64,000 nt of DNA from Hormiphora californensis (lineage: Eukaryota > Ctenophora > Tentaculata > Cydippida > Pleurobrachiidae): contig CM035360.1 of the NCBI GenBank assembly GCA_020137815.1, positions 874,577-938,576 on the forward strand. The letters are read 5' to 3'. Shown here piece after piece: positions 24,196-35,697 of this stretch (the first letter of the stretch is position 1; every line of letters begins with the position of its first letter). The position numbers and the translations under genes were made by a program. The notes below the pieces were generated by a model. That model worked only from the letters and a program-made list of their open reading frames with translations, ran no database searches and was not told the DNA's origin.

Positions 24196-24569
24196 ATCCT
24201 CTTTCTCCTGCATCACCACAAGCAGCAGCAGTATCCATGTTATTGTGAAGCTTTGTGGCTGCAAACACACAATTCAACACACTACTGTGCACTAATTTTA
24301 AACAGTTTCAAAATCATCAGTTACAGATCATCTGTTGTGTGACTCACACCACATTTCATTTCTGTGAGGGTAGATCAAGTCATCCGGGCACTAAACTCAA
24401 CAAATTATTTCAGAGTGAACGAGTCCGGCCGATCATTCCTCAAGTCCGAGTGGTTAGAAGTGAAGTACCGATCGATTCCTTGACGAGCTACAAAACTGAG
24501 TTCAGGGGATTACAAAATAAGTGTCGTCTCGCAGAAATATTGATGAAGGAGTCTCAGATTCAAGCGTGA
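16762..24569 (+). CDS. SAXO: SAXO-family stabiliser of axonemal microtubules (about 10 exons)
   Basis: SAXO (FAM154) proteins bind and stabilise ciliary and centriolar microtubules. The start MGKEKCQCDLCDCGRHRC is the cysteine-rich N-terminal signature of the family. Exons with GT-AG sites and consistent phases: 16762-16802, 16993-17080, ~18417-18593, 18727-18845, 19073-19230, 21469-21579, 21841-21958, 22358-22496, 22775-22888, 24414-24569. They sum to 406 codons plus stop. Each later exon holds Mn-type repeats: NMDLRTTKSCAF, FDGVTTTQSFYK, FEDVTTTKDSYPPY, FYGVTTTSNCYQG, HETTTKAHYNG, FHNNTTHREQYKHW, STKTMQQSDFTYRG, DSLTSYKTEFRG. The exon 3 start is the weakest call: the acceptor before 18,417 lacks pyrimidines, 18,407 is an alternative, and a further exon may hide in 17.1-18.4 kb. 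The introns carry a LINE fragment, a nested fold-back element and a duplicated acceptor. Confidence 0.88.
17270..17915 (-). mobile_element. 3' fragment of a non-LTR retrotransposon
   Basis: On the minus strand, 17,650-17,895 encodes the usual end of LINE ORF2: RRRRPSVYLPEIWNKLS followed by an FKSKLKTSLF motif. Downstream there is a 3' UTR-like stretch ending in (ATT)n at about 17,270-17,290, a common LINE tail. The rest of the element is missing, as expected for 5' truncation. It sits in a SAXO intron in opposite orientation to the gene. Confidence 0.75.
17919..18215 (+). CDS. Unrecognised 98-codon reading frame in a SAXO intron
   Basis: Begins MHFDTLNRTLNSECRLNEHL and ends AKEAALQWNN. Composition is protein-like and not repeat-derived, and an acceptor-like CTGCAG precedes it at 17,910-17,915. 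No family was recognised. It is not needed to keep SAXO in phase and could be a remnant of a mobile element or an exon of unknown origin. Confidence 0.25.
   Translation: MHFDTLNRTLNSECRLNEHLQVTLQEHYDTPPRKIYAEKMNQYLELSHTSLLLQLICYYAAKCPSGSIQRKFRLLSSQALLTHSRYTNAKEAALQWNN
19392..21430. mobile_element. 2.0-kb fold-back element in a SAXO intron
   Basis: Terminal inverted repeats of at least 330 bp: 19,392-19,722 is the complement of about 21,100-21,430. The ends read ACTTACATACCAACAACC. The subterminal regions are packed with CATACCAAC and its complement GTTGGTATG, as expected for transposase-binding repeats. Further inverted pairs lie inside (about 19,750-19,800 with 20,722-20,775). No transposase frame is seen. 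Flanking exons 19073-19230 and 21469-21579 splice in phase across it, so the insertion is tolerated. Confidence 0.85.
19974..20384. repeat. Nested palindrome inside the 2-kb fold-back element
   Basis: 19,974-20,092 and 20,265-20,384 are inverted copies, with outer arms TACCAACACCCTCATGCCAC and GTGGTATGAGGGTGTTGGTA. The segment lies inside the larger element and looks like a second fold-back insertion into the first. Confidence 0.75.
22040..22357. repeat. CCACCC-rich repeat with a duplicated SAXO acceptor and exon start
   Basis: The segment consists of CCACCCC-type repeats. At 22,218 it contains a copy of the next exon's start (GAGTACTACAAGCCCCACTC and about 45 more bases), preceded by the same CCTCCCCCACAG acceptor that occurs at the true exon start, 22,358. 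The copies are 140 bp apart, so using the upstream site would shift the frame. Confidence 0.8.
23123..23206. repeat. (CT)n microsatellite
   Basis: About 80 bp of CT repeats with two TTT interruptions, in the last SAXO intron. A second CT-rich patch covers about 23,820-24,200 in the same intron. The Ser/Leu-rich frame at 23,839-24,342 is compositional. Confidence 0.9.
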
Positions 24570-25153
24570 TTTACTTGTTGATTGTTGAACACGCAAAAGA
24601 TAAACACACGTGTGTGAACATGTAGAGAAAGTCACGTGACAATTGTCAATTGGCTTGTCCCCATTCCCAAAACCCACGGTCAGACGAAACACAATATGAC
24701 GTCAATTTGTACGCAGATCACTAATTAAATTAAATAGCTATTTACACACTACAAACATCAGACAAATTATACTCTTTATATGATCTTACTAGCGCACCCA
24801 TCGGGTGCGCCTCAAGTAAGGGCTTTTTGATAACCCACCCGGCTTCGCCGTGTGGTTCTTTTTGCCCCTTTCAACGTCAATAACACGGTTGCCATGGCAA
24901 CTGAATTGGTAACTATGGCGACTGGCATATTAAAATTCATTCGAAAATATTAACAAACTTCCACTGGAAGTTCCAAAAGTGTGAATGGCAGCTTTACAGC
25001 TTTGGTCATATGATGTGTTTTATGAAGGAGCAGTCGGTCGCGTAGATACCGCCTAACGAACGACCACCACTTCGACGTTCATCTCCAAATTATAATAGAG
25101 ATTGTTTTGATCTTTCATGTTATTTTTGATCTTTCATCTAGATATTCGACTAT
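24570..25153. other. Intergenic between convergent SAXO and TMC genes
   Basis: No gene seen. A small GC-rich hairpin, GCGCACCC-ATC-GGGTGCGC, lies at about 24,794-24,812. The sequence ATTTTTGATCTTTCAT is partly repeated near 25,110-25,140. The 3' ends of both neighbouring genes should lie here. Confidence 0.4.
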
Positions 25154-27550
25154 CTAATCCACAGCTGTTCTTGAGTCACTAGATCGTTCTATATCTGCTG
25201 TTGATTCACTCCTCTCTAGCGTTGATTGATCCCTCATCTCCTTTATCGATGTCTTCCTTTCAAGGTTTGCAAAGTTGTGCAGTTTCGAGCTCAGTCTCCT
25301 CCTGAACAAACCCCTCTTTTTCTCCAACTCCTTCGCCCTCTCGCCCTTCATCCGTTCCGTCAGTGCAGCCTTATCACTCCGCTCCATTCTGATCTGGTCC
25401 TTGAGAAGATTTATCGTTATCTCTCGGGATGCCGCTAAGGATTTGTAGTAGAAGATCACCAGGAGCACAATGATAATCAGGACTATCAGGACGGAGGTGA
25501 TCCTCAAGTTGTCGATGATGGTTGAAACAACTCCGATATTATCGATTGTCGTGGTGAATGGTTCTGAGATGGAGACGTAGTTCCGGAATGGGCCACAGTT
25601 CTCACTGGGTTGGAACTGGAATAAAACAAGGCCAATAAACGCGAAAACAACGAGCAAAGCCACCAGGAACAGTGCGTTTACCGTGGATGCACTTTGACTT
25701 GTCAGAACAACGGTTTGAGGCGGGATCACATTTGAAAGAGAGCTCCATTTCTTGAGATAAAATATGGCAATGACCTCGACTGCAGCCATGACAGGGAGAA
25801 GGGGCGCAAAGAAACACCCACTCCAAAACACCATCTGCTTGTAAACCAGGTCCATGATCTCTTTAGGAATGTTAAACTCAGGTTTACCTAACCCCAACTT
25901 AACCCTCAGAAACGCCACTCTTCGGATCATGAAATTACGGAAGGTTTCAGTGATGAAGAGAGCCACACAGAAAATAATAAAGTCAACCATAACAAGCTGG
26001 TAGATCTGTGACGCGACGTAGTCCTCCCAGCAGTAGTACGTGAACCCTTCTGCGTCATTGTAGTGACCACTTGCCTTTGTGGCGGTGTAAAGCACGTACA
26101 GGTAGGCACAAACCGAGAACAACTTCATCAGGAACATCCTCGCCAGTGTGACTCTGATCCTGGTGCTTTGGATCTTGTATAACTCGAAGTTTCCTACGAT
26201 AACAAAGAAGACAGGGAAGGCAATATTGCTAACTGAGACAATAATTGAAGCTCCGTAGGATTCCCAGAGTGAGGCTAGCTCCTCTGTAATGTTGGAGAGA
26301 TTGTTCAGATCTATATCAGAGGATGATGAACTACTGTCACATTCATCGTTATCGTCATCATCAACGATAATAGTTTGAACGTATAACATCACCGTTCCAG
26401 CCATCGCCGCAACGCATATCGTGTTGGTGAGGAATCGGAGAAAAAATATTCCAATTTTCATTTTTAGGCTCCGTTTAATTCCCTCCTGCTCGTCAGACCT
26501 CAGCTCCTCAGACATTGATTTACTCAGCGTGATACTCTTCAACAATCCCGTTTGGCTGTTTTGGATGTTGTAATCCCAGCCGTTCAGAACAAAAGCCGAG
26601 TAGGGTGTCCTAACTATGGACTCTTCAGCTGATTTCCGGAACAGTGTCGACAAGTTCCTTGCCATATAGAGGAGGGAAATGAGGAAGTATGATAGGCCAC
26701 AGCAGAAGTATGCTAGGGGAAAGTAGTAGGATGTTGTTTCAGATGTATCAGTATCATTTGATGATGTTAGATTCCCTGGCGGGTACCACCCATAGAACAT
26801 GGCAGTTGATTCCATCCATCCAGTCCCTGTAATGAACTGAAACACTGCATTCCCTACCTCAACATAAGTTCCATTACCGTCAAGGATGTTAGGGTTGGTG
26901 CAAAGGAGATCGTCCGCGTTGTACTCTGTTGTTATGTTTTCTGACTCTAGGACTGAGCCTGGAATCACAATCAGAGCGAGACTCAAAACAGAGCAGATGA
27001 GGTTTATTTTGAGGAGCCACACGAGGACACGAAAGTAGGAAACCACCCCTGACCCGAGGTTTCCCTCAATAACCCGGAGTGAGGAGTGCCATATTTTCAA
27101 ATTTCTTGTGACCTCTTTTGTCCTGTGAACACCATTCTGAACGGAGTTAACAAAACCCCACGCTACTTGATCTTCCTTGCTCAGACTATGATGCATGGAT
27201 AGGGTTACAGTCCGGTGTTCCCTTAACATTGCTCGTCTCTCTTGGAGTGTCGGTTGACTTGCTACAGCACTGCCATGACGTTGTCGGGGCGTGAGGGTGA
27301 CTCTTCTTTTGGTTAATGAAGAGCTGGGCTCCGTTCCTTCCTCCTTAATTATTTCATCCTGTTCCTCTGATTCTCTTGTCTCCTCACGGATATCATGATC
27401 CCCCTCCTCTGCAACTTCACCATCTTCATCTTCACCAGCTACTTGACGGCTACCTCCCTCAGACCCTCTCTCTAGCACATCGGCCGGATCGTCCCCGGCC
27501 GGATCGTCACCACCAAGCACACCGATAATATTTGAAAAGATACCCGGCAT
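25154..27550 (-). CDS. TMC: Transmembrane channel-like protein (TMC family), single exon
   Basis: TMC proteins are multi-pass, TMEM16-related membrane proteins; some are mechanotransduction channel subunits. The 798-residue frame is uninterrupted. An acidic, disordered N-terminus (about 1-115) precedes the first membrane segment at about 172-200. Further hydrophobic segments lie near 276-298, 366-392, 432-455, 470-490, 515-540, 572-598, 622-650 and 684-704. The family signature is at about 507-524 (CWEDYVASQIYQLVMVDF), followed by FNIPKEIMDLVYKQMVFW and FFAPLLP, typical of the TMC domain. A basic coiled-coil tail follows the last segment. NGT and NLT sequons sit in the first extracellular loop. 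The first ATG at 27,548-27,550 is taken as the start. The absence of introns is unusual beside its split neighbours; a retrocopy or intron loss is possible. TMC subtype is not resolved. Confidence 0.93.
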   Translation of the reverse strand: MPGIFSNIIGVLGGDDPAGDDPADVLERGSEGGSRQVAGEDEDGEVAEEGDHDIREETRESEEQDEIIKEEGTEPSSSLTKRRVTLTPRQRHGSAVASQPTLQERRAMLREHRTVTLSMHHSLSKEDQVAWGFVNSVQNGVHRTKEVTRNLKIWHSSLRVIEGNLGSGVVSYFRVLVWLLKINLICSVLSLALIVIPGSVLESENITTEYNADDLLCTNPNILDGNGTYVEVGNAVFQFITGTGWMESTAMFYGWYPPGNLTSSNDTDTSETTSYYFPLAYFCCGLSYFLISLLYMARNLSTLFRKSAEESIVRTPYSAFVLNGWDYNIQNSQTGLLKSITLSKSMSEELRSDEQEGIKRSLKMKIGIFFLRFLTNTICVAAMAGTVMLYVQTIIVDDDDNDECDSSSSSSDIDLNNLSNITEELASLWESYGASIIVSVSNIAFPVFFVIVGNFELYKIQSTRIRVTLARMFLMKLFSVCAYLYVLYTATKASGHYNDAEGFTYYCWEDYVASQIYQLVMVDFIIFCVALFITETFRNFMIRRVAFLRVKLGLGKPEFNIPKEIMDLVYKQMVFWSGCFFAPLLPVMAAVEVIAIFYLKKWSSLSNVIPPQTVVLTSQSASTVNALFLVALLVVFAFIGLVLFQFQPSENCGPFRNYVSISEPFTTTIDNIGVVSTIIDNLRITSVLIVLIIIVLLVIFYYKSLAASREITINLLKDQIRMERSDKAALTERMKGERAKELEKKRGLFRRRLSSKLHNFANLERKTSIKEMRDQSTLERSESTADIERSSDSRTAVD

Positions 27551-27890
27551 TTAGATATATCCACGACGCCCTTCTCTAACAGTTACAACCGGAATTAGAG
27601 GTGGGCTCTTGGGCACGTAGCAATGCTGTGGACACGTTCCGAGGGCCTAGATAATACTGTATCTTGGTTGTCTGACTGTAATATCACACACGCTGCTCGA
27701 TGATACCCGGTTCGGAAAATGTCCAGTGTGAAACAATATCTTGGGGATTAGGAAAGAGAACACACACAAACAAGCAAATAAATAACGTGAATAGGAGTGT
27801 TGAGGATAGAGACCTCACGAGAGAGCACAGCTACACATTGTCTATATTTTCTGTTTCTTTTGGTTTAGCGCATTGTTATCTCTCTATCTC
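27551..27890. other. 5' flank of TMC
   Basis: Upstream of the minus-strand TMC start. Presumed promoter/5' UTR; no element identified. Confidence 0.35.
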
Positions 27891-27896
27891 ACCCTC

Positions 27897-28113
<217 letters not shown>

Positions 28114-28524
28114 TCCGTCTTTCACAGCTTTTCATGTGTATTCACATGAGCCCCGTGGCCGTTCAATAAAACAACTTTTTAGTTTTGAATCTCATGGTTC
28201 CCAAATGGTCTCCGGCTCTCTCACACCACACAGAGAATCACACTTCATACACGCTGTCGTATTTGCAGCTTGAGATTACTGACAGACAGCTGGTAGAGCA
28301 ATAAGAATAGAGAGAGGGAGAGAGAAGGAGGAAGACAGCAAACAGGGTGGAGAGGAGAACGAAGAGAAGAGGAGAGAGAAGACAAGAAGAGGGAGAGAGA
28401 GAGAGGGGGAGAGGAGAAAGAAAAAAGGGGTGAGGAGGGGAGAAAGGAGAATAACAAAGAACTAATCCCTCCCTGGTCTACCCTCTCTCCTTTCCCATTG
28501 CCAACCCACCCTCTTTTCATGTGA

Positions 28525-30190
28525 GAGGCAGTTGCTGGTACGACCGGCACGATGCAATGAACTTTTAGGTAACACTACCTAATTGAATGTCTAAACGATC
28601 TGCACTGATGTGCATGGAGGTGAGTTTGTCCGACAAGTTCATTCCCATTGGCACTGAACAGCTTAGTGATTTGTGACTTAGTTGGAAAACAACAGAACGG
28701 AAACTCGACGTGAGGCGTTTTCCCACTCTCCTCCATTTGCAAGTTTCGTGGATTGCTGTACACTGGGACTGCAGCAGTCCGACCAAGGAAAACTTTCGAG
28801 AGGTCAACAGCTGAGTGCAGTGTGTTCAAAGTCGAATGGATTTTGAGAGTGTCTGAATTTCTACAATAAACTCAAAACGAAACCGACCTCTGCTCCTGCG
28901 CTGGACTTCAGGACTCTCTGGAGCTGGCGTTGTTCCTCATCGAGACATCCTACATCCTCAAGGAGAGAGAATAACAGAGAACCTTCACGATGCTCTGAAT
29001 ACCAAACTCTGGGACCATCCTTTCTCTTGCTTGGCACAGGTTACGATTTCATCATCTCCCGTGATCCTAATCAACAGGAGTACGTGAACACAACCTGTTT
29101 TTTATCCCTGGCTAGTAATAGGTGAAGTGGCCCTTTCTCTACGAGTGGCTAATCGAGAATTTTGAGAGTAACCCCATCCTTTTAAACTATCTCTACGTTG
29201 AAAGATGGTTCCTCTCTACTCTCCCTCCCTGACACCTGTGTCTTCAACGGACAAAGATTGTATCAGAAGACTTTGTGGCAACTGTGTAGCGATCCTATGT
29301 AAATGATGATCTTCTGTCCCTTTTCGATATTTTTACCAGCGTTCCTATATCTCTTTGTACCCTAGATCCCCAAGTAGCTCTAACGAGGTTCCTGTTTCTC
29401 CTACTAGTCTTCAAACTAGTCCTAGTAGTACTCCTCACGAGGAATGAGATTTGTTTACCCCGACGATACCACTCTTGGATGGTGGTTACCTCGTTCTTAA
29501 GCTGTTAAATGTACTGATTAAGGCCCAGAATTAATCATTTTATCCAGTTCGTATCATCCCTTCACTTCTGCTGTGAGTTGTTTGGTGATACATCTTCACC
29601 GGACTTTAATGAGGCGATAACAGCGGCATTGGACAAACGGAAATCTTGGGATTCTTTATCAGAACGACCGCTACTCGATTTATTTGACTTTCTAGATGAT
29701 AACCCTCAAATAGAAGGTGTTTTAAGACAGTATACTGAGGGAAAGCAGGATAGTTCCTGTGCAATACTTGATACTTTGTTTCATACTTGGCCCGTTTGAG
29801 CTGCCTGTTTGCAAAAATCGAACGACTATTTCCCTCGACCTGCATTATGTCATAGGCAATTTACTGTGATGAAAACCCTCGAGAGCCAACAAAAGATGTA
29901 CGTTGCGTAGAGAGTTTCAGTGGCTATGAAAGCATGAATCAATCATGCCAGTTATTACCATTAGTTGGTGGAAGATCGTTGCAATTTTTGAGGCGAAAAA
30001 AGAGTGCTCACTTCACACCAAACCCTGATTTCCGCAAACATATTTTTTGTGTGACTGTGGTTGAGATCCGATATCAATGTGACCGTGTGTGACGCGATAT
30101 AAACAACTGACTAACGGCGCTCATAAACTACAAGAGCTGGAAGCATGTAGAGATGAAAAGTTCTATATCAACTGGCCCTTTGCTATTTAG
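28525..30190 (+). pseudogene. BTB/POZ tandem copy A, heavily decayed
   Basis: First of six tandem copies. Nucleotide similarity to the intact copy at 46,062-47,666 runs from the N-terminal region (CACGATG...ATGAACTT at about 28,550) to the C-terminal AACTGGCC near 30,172. Many one- and two-base indels and stops break the frame, and the longest remaining open piece is 29,578-29,799. It cannot make the full protein. Confidence 0.88.
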
Positions 30191-30231
30191 TAGTATGATT
30201 TAATTTAAAAGTTCCTTGCAGGCTGGATGGT

Positions 30232-33200
30232 TTCTTCCTTCTTCTGTGGATGACTGCTTGGCTAGTGCGAAGCACTAGCCAGTAAGGGGGGTGCCTATGA
30301 GGCTCCCGTTCCCCGCTCCTGGTTTGTGTGTGGCTGGTATGTTTGGCCAACCTGCTTCGGGCCCCAAGAGACTTGGGGAGCTGGTGCCATACCCAGTCAC
30401 AGGGAAACCTCCCCCTTTAGGGGTGGTTTTCAGGGGGTGAAGTATCTCCATCGCCTCTTATAGAACGAGATTGTTTTTCTAAGGGGTTGATGTGTCTAAT
30501 TTCGTACATGCTGAAGGACCCATCGCCTGTCAAAGGTATTCCTGTCTGATTTCCAAAGGGCGGGCATTCATAAGTACAATGCTTTATTGTCTCGTCTTCC
30601 ATCCCGACATGCTGCCCAGGTTTGGTCTCGACTTTTTTTAATGTTTTTCAATGTGGTAGTTAAGTGGCAGTGCCCTGTGCAGTAGGTGTGTCGCCCTTAG
30701 GTCTGTCTATTAAGTTTTCGAAGAGGTCATCTCCTCATATCTTCGTCCACATCATGTCCATATGTTTTTGGTTTGTTTGATGTCCGGTTTTAAAACCTCT
30801 CCCGAGGGCTGCTAGCTGCCGCTTGGTAATTGGTATGAGAGTCTAACTTCTTCGATTTTCCTGAGCCCCCTTTTTGCCAAGTTCTGCTATTTCGTTTCCA
30901 TCTGTACCCTTGATGGCCGGGATCCATCTAATCATGACATCGTTGAATTTGGGCCATGGTGTTCAGATTTTTGATAGTCCCTTTATCTTGAGTTTTTGAT
31001 CTGCAGGTCGTGGAGTCTAGGGGTCCTTTATTGTCCTTGACTGTCAAGTTTATGAGTATTCGCTCGTTAGCTGTTCCCTATCCACGGAGATATTGAGCCT
31101 CATGTTGTAATGGCACTACATTTCTGGCCGCCGGGCGTTTCCTTGGCCTAGGTTAATACGAATTTCGGCTAGCCTCTTTTCCGCCAAGTGGATAATATCC
31201 TGCACCGGCATTGTTGTTAATTTTTGACCCATCAGTGGTGTTGCAACTATCGTGTACTTTGTCTCCATCCCCAAAACTGTCTCCCTTTCTTGGGATCTCT
31301 ACGAGAATTCCCTGTCTAGGGTGAGTTCCGGGGTTGTGAGATCGTGACATCCTGCCCTCTGCTTCCAGAGTTCTGAGTCAGTGGATAACCGGTTGGCATG
31401 CGGAAGTGAAACTTTTGGGGTCTTTAGGTCTGATTTTAATTGGCCCTTCCATTCTCTCGCCGTTGGCATTAGGGTGTATGCATTTTTGGCTTGCACCAGT
31501 ACCACTCAGAGGTCTGGTGATCGGGCGGTGTTTGTGATGTGTCTAGGGCTTGTTGATGGCGGTCGAGGGTCAGGTCCCCAGTTAACCATTTGAGTGCTAG
31601 CCTCTGTACCCTTATCATGTTTTCTTCATTTGTTTGTTTTTGGTTCGCATTGCATAGCCCAACCATTGCCCCGAGCATAGGTGGTCTCACTATTGCATGT
31701 GTAATATCCATAGGCCTGTTTTATTAGGTTTAGATCCCCCACGTGGTCCCCACCACCTTTAACGGCACTGCATCAGGAATATTTTTTGCTTTTTTTTTTT
31801 TGTTGTTTACGTGCTCTTCCATGTTCAGTTTGCTGTCAAGGGTAATCCCGAGAAACTCGTGGATTCGGACACTTTGGATAGGGTTACCCTGAATTTTGAT
31901 CGTGTTTCCAATTTTCACATTTTTCGATGGGTGATATGCTACTGCGATTTTCAGAGTGGCAACTTAGTTTGAGCCCACTGTCTACACCAGGCGTTAGGAA
32001 TTAGCCCGCTTCTTGGGTCGCGTCCCTTAGAGGAGTATGTCCCGCAGAGGGTCCATTTTCTTCCGGAGGGCATTGTGGTTTTGCTACTATAATGACATAA
32101 GTCATCCCGAAGCCCTGTAGTTCCACGTGGTATATTCTGTTTTGCTATGGTTGTAGTAGATCTCTCTCCAGTTGCCTATAGGAACGGGAAGTATTCCTCC
32201 CTGGGGCCACCCCGGGTGGCCGCTTATAGTATAGGGACTACTTCCATTAGGTTTCGTGTTGTTTTCGCGGTTGAGATCACTGTGGTGATCCGAACCGCTG
32301 TTTCTTTTGTCCGCGTGCGTTGCCAATGAAGGGCTCTTTTTCCATACGCTTGGAATGCCATTATCGAAGGCCTCCTCGATGTCCAAGAACGTACCCAGGG
32401 CAATGCCCTTGTGTCATGGAGGGGTTGCCTTCGATTTGCGTACTACTTTTGGAGGGCTGTTTCTGTTGAAACGCCCTCTCTAAACCATATTCGACTTGTT
32501 TAATTTTTTGTGTACTTTTTGTCTACCTCAATGTCCATAGAATTAACGTTTCCATGAGTTTGTGGAGGTTGACGCAAGGGTTTATTGTTCGGTAATGATT
32601 TAGCATACGATAGACATCCTTTCTGGCTTGGGCAGGTAGATGGACTTCTGCTTCCTGCCCAGGATTTTGGGGGTCTCCCCTAGACTGTACGATGCCTTAG
32701 CTATCTTGTTGCAAATGTTCAGCAATAATGTCTGCTACTTTTTGGCATCATGATGGGCCGATGCCATCCGGCCCCGCAAATCTTAGTTTAAATTCCCCAG
32801 CGCCTTGATGAATCGTTGTTTGCGAGAATTTTTTTTCATCAACCACTTCCCCTTCTGGGCTTCAGTTTTTGGTCCTTGAGGGAGGGTGCTATTTTGAGTG
32901 TCCTCGCCAAAGTGAACCTCTTGCCATTAGTCTGGAGGGTTTCTTCTTAGGGGACGTGATAGTTCACTTTCGGCGTCAAAGATACAGCTGAGTATTACTT
33001 AATCGTTACGGTTCTTGAGCACTTGGCTAACCTTCTGGGCATCTGAATATGCATCGACGATCTTCAGCCATATTTTCCAGTTTTAAATTTAGACTGGTTT
33101 TTGGTTTTTGTGTATTTGTTTCGACTGCTTTTGCTGATTCCCAATCCTGATGCACTTTCGTGGTCCTGGGCGTGTCTCAGTTTATACAAACAATTTCTTC

Positions 33201-35140
33201 CCTAGCTGCCCTGACCACCTCCCCACTGAAGCCACGGGGGTCTTTGAGAGTGGCGAAACGGTATTTTGTTTGGGGTACCACTTGTAGTATGCCCACAGCA
33301 TCATTCTATTAGTGTTTTCGTTGGCTGTTTCAGTTCCTTCGCATTTGATATTAACATTCTGTCATCCTGTTTCTTCTTCAGGCCCTTCCATCCCAGTTGT
33401 CTACTTAGGCCCAGTTTTTTTGTTTTCTTATATGTAGAATGAGCGATCTTGGCTACCGTCCTGTCCTCACCACAAATGTTTGATGGGTACGTGTGTCGGA
33501 TCTGCATTTTCCTTCTACTGTCTGCCAGTCTTGTTCATGTCCAGTGCATGGTTGTGGTCCTGTAAGATCTAGCACACATTTTTTCTTTTCCATTGTCGAA
33601 AGTGTGGGGGCAATTCAACGTTCGATACATGCAATCAAGAATCTACACATGGCATCTACATAGTGCATCTCACCTTTTCTTCTCCCAATGGATCTTTAAC
33701 CAGTGCCCCCCAACTATTGTTGTGGGCGTTGGTATCAGATCCAATTACTATGTTTCAGGTTCATTTCTTTTTGCGTGGGCTCACTCCTCCTAGTAATTTG
33801 GAGGGCATTCGAGCTCTCTGTCCATGGTACATTGAGCATAAATGACTGATTTGGTTGCCCAGTTGACAAGGAATATTGACTTGGTCCCTGTCAGTGAATT
33901 TGTCAAGGAGACATCCGTTCCTCCCTAGGTTACTAATTGATTAAGTGTATGCTCGCACGTGGTCCTCTGAGCCCTTTTGTCATATAGGGCAGAGAATCCT
34001 CCGCTGGCTCTACTCTAACTTTAGAATGTTTTTCCCTATAATAGGTGTTCTTGGGCTAGGAATTTGGTGATCGTTTTTGGTTACAGGTGTTCTGTCCTCC
34101 CATGCTTCATGACTTTTATGGGGTTAATTTGTGTTACTTCTGATTTTTTACTTATTTTTCTTGGCTGCTGAGTCCCTGGAGGCGGCCCTAGACTTTTGCC
34201 TGCCCCTCCTTCGTGGGGTGGGGGGCGGCAGATGTCTTGGGCTCCGCGGGCAGTGTTGGACCTCCCTGTTCCCTTCCTTTCGGAGGGTCATTTGGATCCA
34301 CTGCACTCTCGGGGTCGGGGCGGATTTGACTCTTCTTTGCCCTTTCCCTGTCGCTACACTGCCCGAATCTCCATCATTTAGAGTTTCAGCTTCTCTTACG
34401 TACTGGCGATATCCCGTTTTACAGGGGCTGGGTGCCCGCATGTATGCGAGGGTGCTCCCCGAGATAGAGGTGCTCCCTGAACGGGCCCTCCTGGTGATTG
34501 GGGGCCCTGTGCGGAGTTGCTGAGATGTTCCTCTAGCTATTTGGGGGAGATTAGGTAGTGAGATCGTCCTCACTTAGATGGTTGTGACAGTGTATATAAT
34601 TCTCCATATAGTGGGATTATGGCTGGTCAGATACTTAGATATGCCCCTGTTGTTTTAAAAGGGAAAGAAAAAGACGCGCCTCAGTGATACCACGGAATTA
34701 AGCGCCCCGTGGCTGGGGGTCGGCGAATTCCACCCTATGTGTGCCTATATATTGGTTCTTTAGATTAGGTTATGTAGGTCGGGAGCAGGGTACCCATTTG
34801 ATTTGGGCATCCCTGTAGTTGCCCCGTCCGCAAAACTTGGCTCTGGGTAAGTTTACAGGGGAACGTAAAGACCCCGTGTAATAATAATTGAGTGTTTAAC
34901 TCCGGTCTCTGCTGGTTTCTAACCCATTGTACCTGGAGTGGAATTTATTAGTATTTGGAATTTTTGAATTTGATTAAGGGGTTGGGTTAGTCCATGTTGA
35001 TGGAGAGACCCATTACAGGGGGGTGTGGTGGTTTGTCCCCTGGTTAATTGCTCCTTCCATAGATGGAGTCTTTAAGACACTACTCGCTAGCTACACTCCC
35101 TTTTATAGGTTGTGCTAGACTTTTAGCCCCGCCGCACGTC
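30232..35140 (-). mobile_element. Decayed non-LTR retrotransposon with RNase H domain
   Basis: Minus-strand fragments in order: a Gag-like basic, Pro-rich frame (34,148-34,573), RT catalytic-region remnant DIEEAFDN (near 32,380), RT thumb-type sequence RIHEFLGITLDSKLNMEEHV (near 31,850), and an RNase H core TDGSKINNNAGAGYYPL (near 31,230). An RNase H domain after the RT suits the I/Jockey/R1-like groups. Frames are short and scrambled by indels. The insertion splits the spacer downstream of BTB copy A: the spacer phrase GCTGATGGTTT appears at about 30,218 (as GCTGGATGGTTT) and again near 35,173. Exact ends are approximate. Confidence 0.75.
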
Positions 35141-35186
35141 CATCAGCGCGTTAGAAGGACTCACCCTCCGCTGATGGTTTAGTTCG

Positions 35187-35256
35187 ACACCCCCGCTGAT
35201 GGTTTATTCGACGACCCCGATTTACACATCTACTTCCCCAATAGTTCCAGACTGTA
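35187..35256. mobile_element. MITE family 2, degenerate copy
   Basis: GACCCCGATTTACA and AGACTGTATTAAATGTGAC match the ends of the family-2 element that sits at the same place downstream of BTB copies C and D. This shows the spacer was part of the duplicated unit. Confidence 0.55.
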
Positions 35257-35697
35257 TTAAATGTGACTTTGAACCAACGTCAACTTGATAGACAGTCGTT
35301 ACGAGAAACTCTGAATAGTGTATACTTGTACATTGTAGCAAAACCATGTGAACCTGTTTTAAATCCCCTCCTGCTCGTCTCTTACCCACCCTCTTTTATT
35401 TTTTCCTTGCCCTAAGTATGTGTTATCATCCCGAAAACATTACCGACCTGCCCTAAGATCATTATAAACCACAGCAACTGTGCTTGTCTGCTCCACATTT
35501 ACCCAATTAGATTGATATTCAACTTTTTCTCTATTTTAGTTCCCTCTAAATCTCCAACATCGAGTATCCCAGTACCCATAGCTGGCCTGGGTTTTCTCTA
35601 CTACTCTAAACATTATACTCCCATCCCCATCCCTCTCAACTGTCTTTCCTCCTCCCTCTCCCATTAACCCACCCACCCTCTGTCCATGTGAGATCCA

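Noticed and set aside
24794-24812. GC-rich hairpin as a transcription terminator
   Set aside because: Intrinsic hairpin terminators are bacterial; in this eukaryotic context it is just a short palindrome.
34131-34523. 130-residue plus-strand frame
   Set aside because: Antisense of the Gag-like remnant of the decayed retrotransposon; no domain.
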